From the NCBI GenBank assembly GCA_905221605.1, contig CAJNDS010000747.1, positions 64,001-76,723 of the forward strand: a DNA stretch of 12,723 nt, given 5' to 3'. Below the pieces are notes generated by a model. The model saw only the letters and a list, made by a program, of their open reading frames with translations. It was not told where the DNA came from and did not search any database. Positions 8,460-12,723 of the stretch are shown here, in pieces; within the stretch, counting starts at the first letter, position 1, and every line of letters starts with the position of its first letter. The translations under genes were made by a program, and so were the position numbers. This DNA is from Symbiodinium natans (Eukaryota; Sar; Dinophyceae; Suessiales; Symbiodiniaceae).

Positions 8460-9330
8460 TCGGCCCGCTCCCGACACTTGTAACCGACTCAACCTTCATC
8501 CCAGTGTGGTCCACATTCTGGGTCGTCTCGAATCGTCTCGTACAGCCGAAAGCCGAAGCCGACGTCGGAGCCATGAGGACATGCAAGCCGATGGTTATGA
8601 GCCCACGCCGCTTCCTCAGCTACAAGGATGGTAGTGGCTGGCAGATGCTTGTGGTCGTTTCCTCCGGGGGGGGGGGCGTGATCCAGAAAGTTTAGGCTAT
8701 GTCGGCCTGTTCAGTTGAGCTGCTCTGGCGCTTAGGATGGAGATCTATGCGTCAATCATGTACGAATTGGGGAAGGCACACGCCTTATTCTGGCAGAAGG
8801 CTTTTTTCGATGACTGGAAAATGACGGTTTGTAAGCAATGACTCAATGACTGCACTGCATAGGCCGGATCTTGGATCAAATCGTGGGGCTCTCATCTGTC
8901 CTCTGTGCAGATCTTTGTGCAAGGCATGTGGTGATGTTGGGGGGTGCTCAACACAAGCAGGTTTGGAGAGTGGGTGGGTGAGGGGGGTGGAGTGGCTTCT
9001 GGCGTTCGGCGTGGAGAGAGGATGATGGTGCCGTCCAGTGGTCTAGGTGAATATTTATGTGACGCTCAGGCTGGAGCTCTTTGAAGACATGCTTGAAAGC
9101 GAGATGATACCCACCAGACAGGCGACTTGCGTCGGAGGGTCGTGCCCTGGACCACGCTGTGTTGCTTTGTCCTGACCCGCAGATCTTCAACCTCTTGGTG
9201 TTGGCGTATGGCCTGCAGCTGAACCTTTGGTCCATGCACGTGCAATACACGGTCGATGACAATTTCTGTCGCGTGAGCAAGAGGTTATTTAATGGCTACC
9301 GCCAGTGCCGCCGACCCCACCCTCCGCCAT
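8460..9330. other. Gene-free stretch with one G11 run
   Basis: An uninterrupted run of 11 G lies at 8666-8676. A reverse-strand frame (8948-9280) of about 95 codons from an internal ATG has no recognisable domain; its only support is a weak partial leader match just upstream, discussed under findings. Nothing else recognisable was seen. Confidence 0.45.
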
Positions 9331-9432
9331 TTTAGGGTGCCTCAGGGCTTAGGGAGTTTCTTGGGTGGCTTCGGCTTGGGCAGCTTGGGGTAGTTGGAGG
9401 ATTTGGGCGCCCTTTGCAGGGATGACGCTATG

Positions 9433-9450
9433 AGGGTTTAGGGTTTAGGG
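9433..9450 (+). repeat. Interstitial telomere-like repeat (TTTAGGG)
   Basis: AGGG followed by two full TTTAGGG units gives about 2.6 tandem copies of the plant/dinoflagellate-type telomere repeat. Isolated or variant copies lie nearby (TTTAGGG at 9331-9337, CTTAGGG at 9348-9354). The G-rich strand points rightward, which would put a chromosome end to the right if this marked a subtelomere. It is too short to be a telomere. Confidence 0.75.
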
Positions 9451-9470
9451 CTAGTTCGCAGCCTTTTGGG

Positions 9471-9625
9471 AGAGGGGGGGGCCTTCACACTGGTGGCGGG
9501 CGGTGCGGATGGCGGCTCGTCAGCGTGGGTGGCTCAGGGGGCGGGTGGCTTGGGGCGGTCTTGGTGGTTCGGGTCATGTGGGTGGTTGGGGTGATGTGGG
9601 GTTCGGGTGGTGTGGGTGTTTGGCG
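9471..9625 (+). repeat. G-rich stretch with G-quadruplex motif
   Basis: The + strand has many runs of three or more G. Positions 9580-9616 contain five G runs (9580-9582, 9588-9591, 9598-9601, 9605-9607, 9614-9616) separated by loops of 5, 6, 3 and 6 nt. This satisfies the usual G3+N1-7 quadruplex rule. The stretch begins about 20 bp after the telomere-like tract. Short GGGT-type repeats suggest that slippage expansion produced it. Whether it folds in the cell is unknown. Confidence 0.75.
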
Positions 9626-9971
9626 GCATGGCTTCGTTCATGTACAGACTGTACAGCCTCAGAGTGTCCTACTGTGCATACCTAGGCTGGGCACTCTGAT
9701 AGGATTCCTGACCCTTGAGGCGGCTGCGGGCAAGTGAGCGAGGAAAGAAAAATACAAATTTGTTAAGTTTACCTGTAACTCCGTATCAGTTTTGTGGGGC
9801 CCCTGCAGGGTCCCAGGAAGGGACCAAGCAGGGCAGCCCCCCCAACTAGAAAAACCTAGATGAATTTAGAATCTGTCCCCATGTGCTTGCATAAAGGCCC
9901 ACGGGAGGGGGACCCAAGGACCCCCCGGGGCAACCGGCACCCCGAGAACCAACGCGGATCCTGCAAAAACA
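9626..9971. other. Gene-free stretch with a small stem-loop
   Basis: GGTCCC (9809-9814) pairs with GGGACC (9820-9825) around a 5-nt loop. GACCCAAGGACC at 9911-9922 is an outlying partial copy of the 28-bp direct repeat that follows. No gene was recognised. Confidence 0.45.
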
Positions 9972-10038
9972 GGGCGACCGACCCAAGGACCGGCGGAGGG
10001 TGGGAGAAGCGGGCGACCGACCCAAAGACCGGCGGAGG
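9972..10038 (+). repeat. Two-copy 28-bp direct repeat, 39-bp period
   Basis: The unit at 9972-9999 recurs at 10011-10038 with one mismatch (AAGG versus AAAG). Both copies begin GGGCGACCGACCC. A 12-bp piece of it recurs at 9911-9922. It lies in frames open on both strands for more than 100 codons, but their content is low-complexity (Gly/Arg/Pro) and no gene is claimed. Confidence 0.9.
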
Positions 10039-10337
10039 AGGAAGTTTTAAAACTTGCGTTTTGCGTTGTTCTATACGTCCTGTTGAGTCGGGCCTTTTTT
10101 GCTTTGTTCTAAGCGTCAAAGTGGGCAGATTCCAAATTCCACCGAATCCCGGTGCCCTATGCTCCCTTAGAAGGGCCCCCATGGCTCAAATCCTTCGGCT
10201 AATCCAGGGCATTTAGCCTTGCGAGCAGCACAACGGCAAAGTTTGGATTGCGAGCCAGGGGTCGGTCAGAAGAGCGTTTGGAAGCGAGGCTTCAAACGGC
10301 GCGCGAGGTTCACGAAGCGGGTTGGTTGGGGTCACAC
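10039..10337. other. Transition into the satellite
   Basis: No gene was seen. A short imperfect palindrome lies near 10276-10298 (GTTTGGAAGC and GCTTCAAAC around GAG). The first satellite-like sequence begins shortly before 10350. Confidence 0.45.
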
Positions 10338-10449
10338 GCCCGACATGACGAACACCTCAAAAACATAGGCAAACGATGGAGCAAAGACAACAGAAACGAA
10401 GAAGCACGCAAAGAACAATGAAATCAGAAATACAAGCAAAATAGGTCAC

Positions 10450-12370
10450 GGAGTTTCTCTCCTACTCAGGCAGAACAAATTAAAAGGAGAACAGCTCAAA
10501 AACATAGGCAAATGCTATGCCAAAAAACACGAACAAGCATGCAAACAGCAATGCAAACGGAAATAAAAGCAACGTAGGTGACGGAGTTCTTTCTCCCACC
10601 CAGGCATAGGACAAAAGAAGAACACCTCAAAAACACAGGCAAATGCTTGATCAAAACCCAGAGAAACGACAAAGGACGCAAAGAATGAAAACGGAAATAA
10701 ATCCAAGGTAGCGGACGGAGTTTTACCTCCTGCCCAGGCATAGGAGAAAAGAGGAACGCCTCAAAAAGAGAGGCAAATGCTGGATCAAAAGCAACACAAA
10801 CGCAGAAGGAGGCAAAGAGCAATGAAATCAGAAATACAAGCAAAATAGGTCACGGAGTTTCTCTCCTACTCAGGCAGAACAAATGACAAGGAGAACAGCT
10901 CAAAAACACAGGCAAATGCTATGCCAAAAATCACGAACAAGCATGCAAACAGCAATGCAAACGGAAATACAAGCAATGTAGGTGACGGAGTTCTATCTCC
11001 CGCCCAGGCATAGGACAAAAGAAGAACACCTCAAAAACACAGGCAAATGCTTGATCAAAACCCAGAGAAACGACAAAGGACGCAAAGAACAATGAAAACG
11101 GAAATAAAACCAAGGTAGCGGACGGAGTTTTACCTCCTGCCCAGGCATAGGAGAAAAGAGGAACACCTCAAAAAGAGAGGCAAAGGCTGGATCAAAAGCA
11201 ACACAAACGCAGAAGGAGGCAAAGAGCAATGAAATCAGAAATACAAGCAAAATAGGTCACGGAGTTTCTCTCCTACTCAGGCAGAACAAATGACAAGGAG
11301 AACAGCTCAAAAACACAGGCAAATGCTATGCCAAAAATCACGAACAAGCATGCAAACAGCAATGCAAACGGAAATAAAAGCAATGTAGGTGACGGAGTTC
11401 TATCTCCCGCCCAGGCATAGGACAAAAGAAGAACACCTCAAAAACACAGGCAAACGCTTGATCAAAACCCAGAGAAACGACAAAGGACGCAAAGAATGAA
11501 AACGGAAATAAAACCAAGGTAGCGGACGGAGTTTTACCTCCTGCCCAGGCATAGGAGAAAAGAGGAACACCTCAAAAAGAGAGGCAAATGCTGGATCAAA
11601 AGCAACACAAACGCAGAAGGAGGCAAAGAGCAATGAAATCAGAAAGAAATACAAGCAAAATAGGTCACGGAGTTTCTCTCCTACTCAGGCAGAACAAATT
11701 AAAAGGAGAACAGCCCAAAAACATAGGCAAATGCTATGCCAAAAAACACGAACAAGCATGCAAACAGCAATGCAAACGGAAATAAAAGCAATGTAGGTGA
11801 CGGAGTTCTATCTCCCACCCAGGCATAGGACAAAAGAAGAACACCTCAAAAACACGGGCAAATGCTTGATCAAAACCCAGAGAAACGACAAAGGACGCAA
11901 AGAACAATGAAAACGGACATAAAACCAAAGTAGCGGACGGAGGTTTACCTCCTGCCCAGGCATATGTCCTGCCCAGGCATAGGAGAAAAGAGGAACACCT
12001 CAAAAAGAGAGGCAAATGCTGGAACAAATGTCAACACAAACGCAGAAGCAGGCAAAGAACAATGAAATCAGAAATACCAGCAAAATAGGTCATGGAGTTT
12101 CTCTCCTACCCAGGCATAACAAAAGGAGAACAGCCCAAAAACATAGGCAAATGCTCTGCCAAGAAACACGAACAAGCTTGCAAACAGCAATGCAAACGGA
12201 AATAAAAGCAACAAGGTGACGGACCTCTATCTCCACCCAGGCACAGGACAAAAGAAGAACACCTCAAAAACACAGGCAAATGCTTGATCAAAACCCAGAG
12301 AAACGACAAAGGACGCAAAGAACAATGAAAACGGAAATAAAACCAAGGTAGCGGACGAAGTTTTACCTTC
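10450..12370 (+). other. Conserved stem-loop in most satellite monomers
   Basis: Most monomers carry GGAG, a 5-6 nt loop and CTCC close to the next monomer boundary: 10450-10462, 10583-10596, 10717-10730, 10854-10866, 10987-11000, 11124-11137 and later copies. The loop differs by type (TTTCT in B, TTCTAT or TTCTTT in C, TTTTAC in A). In the last A monomer the stem reads GAAG (12357-12360) and CTTC (12367-12370), a G-C pair replaced by A-T. In the preceding A monomer a T-to-G change lengthens the stem to GGAGG/CCTCC. One C copy (near 12211-12224) breaks the stem. Confidence 0.6.
11951..11981 (+). repeat. 17-bp duplication at an A-B monomer junction
   Basis: CCTGCCCAGGCATA occurs at 11951-11964 and again at 11968-11981. 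This makes the fourth A monomer 154 bp instead of about 137. It looks like a local slippage duplication and explains part of the longer repeat period there. Confidence 0.92.
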
Positions 12371-12501
12371 TGCCCAGGCATAGGAGAAAAGAGGAACACC
12401 TCAAAAAGAGAGGCAAATGCTGGATCAAAAGCAACACAAACGCAGAAGGAGGCAAAGAGCAGTGCGTCTGAACAAGGACAACACAAGAGCACCTTTAAAA
12501 C

Positions 12502-12723
<222 letters not shown>

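Larger units (their letters stand above)
10338..12462 (+). repeat. Satellite array of three alternating monomers (A-B-C)
   Basis: About 16 monomers follow each other in strict order. Type A starts at 10601, 11005, 11412, 11820 and 12238. Type B starts at 10735, 11142, 11546, 11974 and 12375. Type C starts at 10467, 10871, 11278, 11686 and 12111. A partial B-like monomer opens the array. Each begins CAGGCA. Usual lengths are 134-137 bp, and the full A-B-C unit repeats every 404-418 bp. All types share CTCAAAAA, AGGCAAATGCT and GGAG...CTCC blocks, so they derive from one ancestral monomer. Types differ much more from each other than copies of one type do, the hallmark of a higher-order repeat. 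The last B monomer breaks off near 12462. The reverse strand is open over long stretches with hydrophobic content, but monomer lengths are not multiples of three. Confidence 0.97.

Noticed and set aside
8050-8460. Regularly spaced short repeats, considered as a CRISPR array
   Set aside because: Repeats are imperfect, spaced 20-22 bp start to start with no unique spacers, and inverted in the second block. This is a minisatellite foldback in what looks like eukaryotic DNA.

Overview
The window looks like nuclear DNA of a protist, most likely a dinoflagellate. Three observations point that way. A near-match to the dinoflagellate trans-spliced leader lies just upstream of the only convincing gene. 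There is a short interstitial tract of the TTTAGGG telomere repeat. Finally, gene density is very low between satellites, foldbacks and microsatellites, and no bacterial operon structure is visible. The lineage is an inference; no rRNA, tRNA or well-known conserved gene is present to fix it.

Layout, left to right. Positions 1-2650 hold no gene I can recognise, only a (GT)12 microsatellite and small inverted repeats. Positions 2675-2697 carry a spliced-leader relic, followed after a 63-nt leader by an intronless 364-codon reading frame (2761-3855). It encodes a charged coiled-coil protein with a proline/alanine-rich tail. A spliced leader embedded in genomic DNA ahead of an uninterrupted frame is the expected mark of a gene that passed through an mRNA and was copied back into the genome. 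Positions 3856-8030 contain scattered forward-strand open or coding-like stretches (about 4195-4531, 5715-6146 and 6705-7025), which may be exons, decayed genes or chance.

The right part is dominated by repeats. A foldback has 93-bp arms that match at 91 positions, around a loop of 185 bp (core 8077-8447). A telomere-like tract (9433-9450) is followed by a strongly G-rich stretch with a canonical G-quadruplex motif. A 28-bp direct repeat follows at 9972-10038. About 2.1 kb of satellite (10338-12462) then begins, built from three related monomers of about 134-137 bp in the order A-B-C. These form a higher-order unit of about 404-418 bp. Most monomers keep a small GGAG/CTCC stem-loop, and one copy shows a compensatory base-pair change. 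The window ends inside an (AC)n tract of at least 219 bp.

No set of genes here works together as a system. The best leads are the retrocopied coiled-coil gene with its leader relic and the structured three-monomer satellite.
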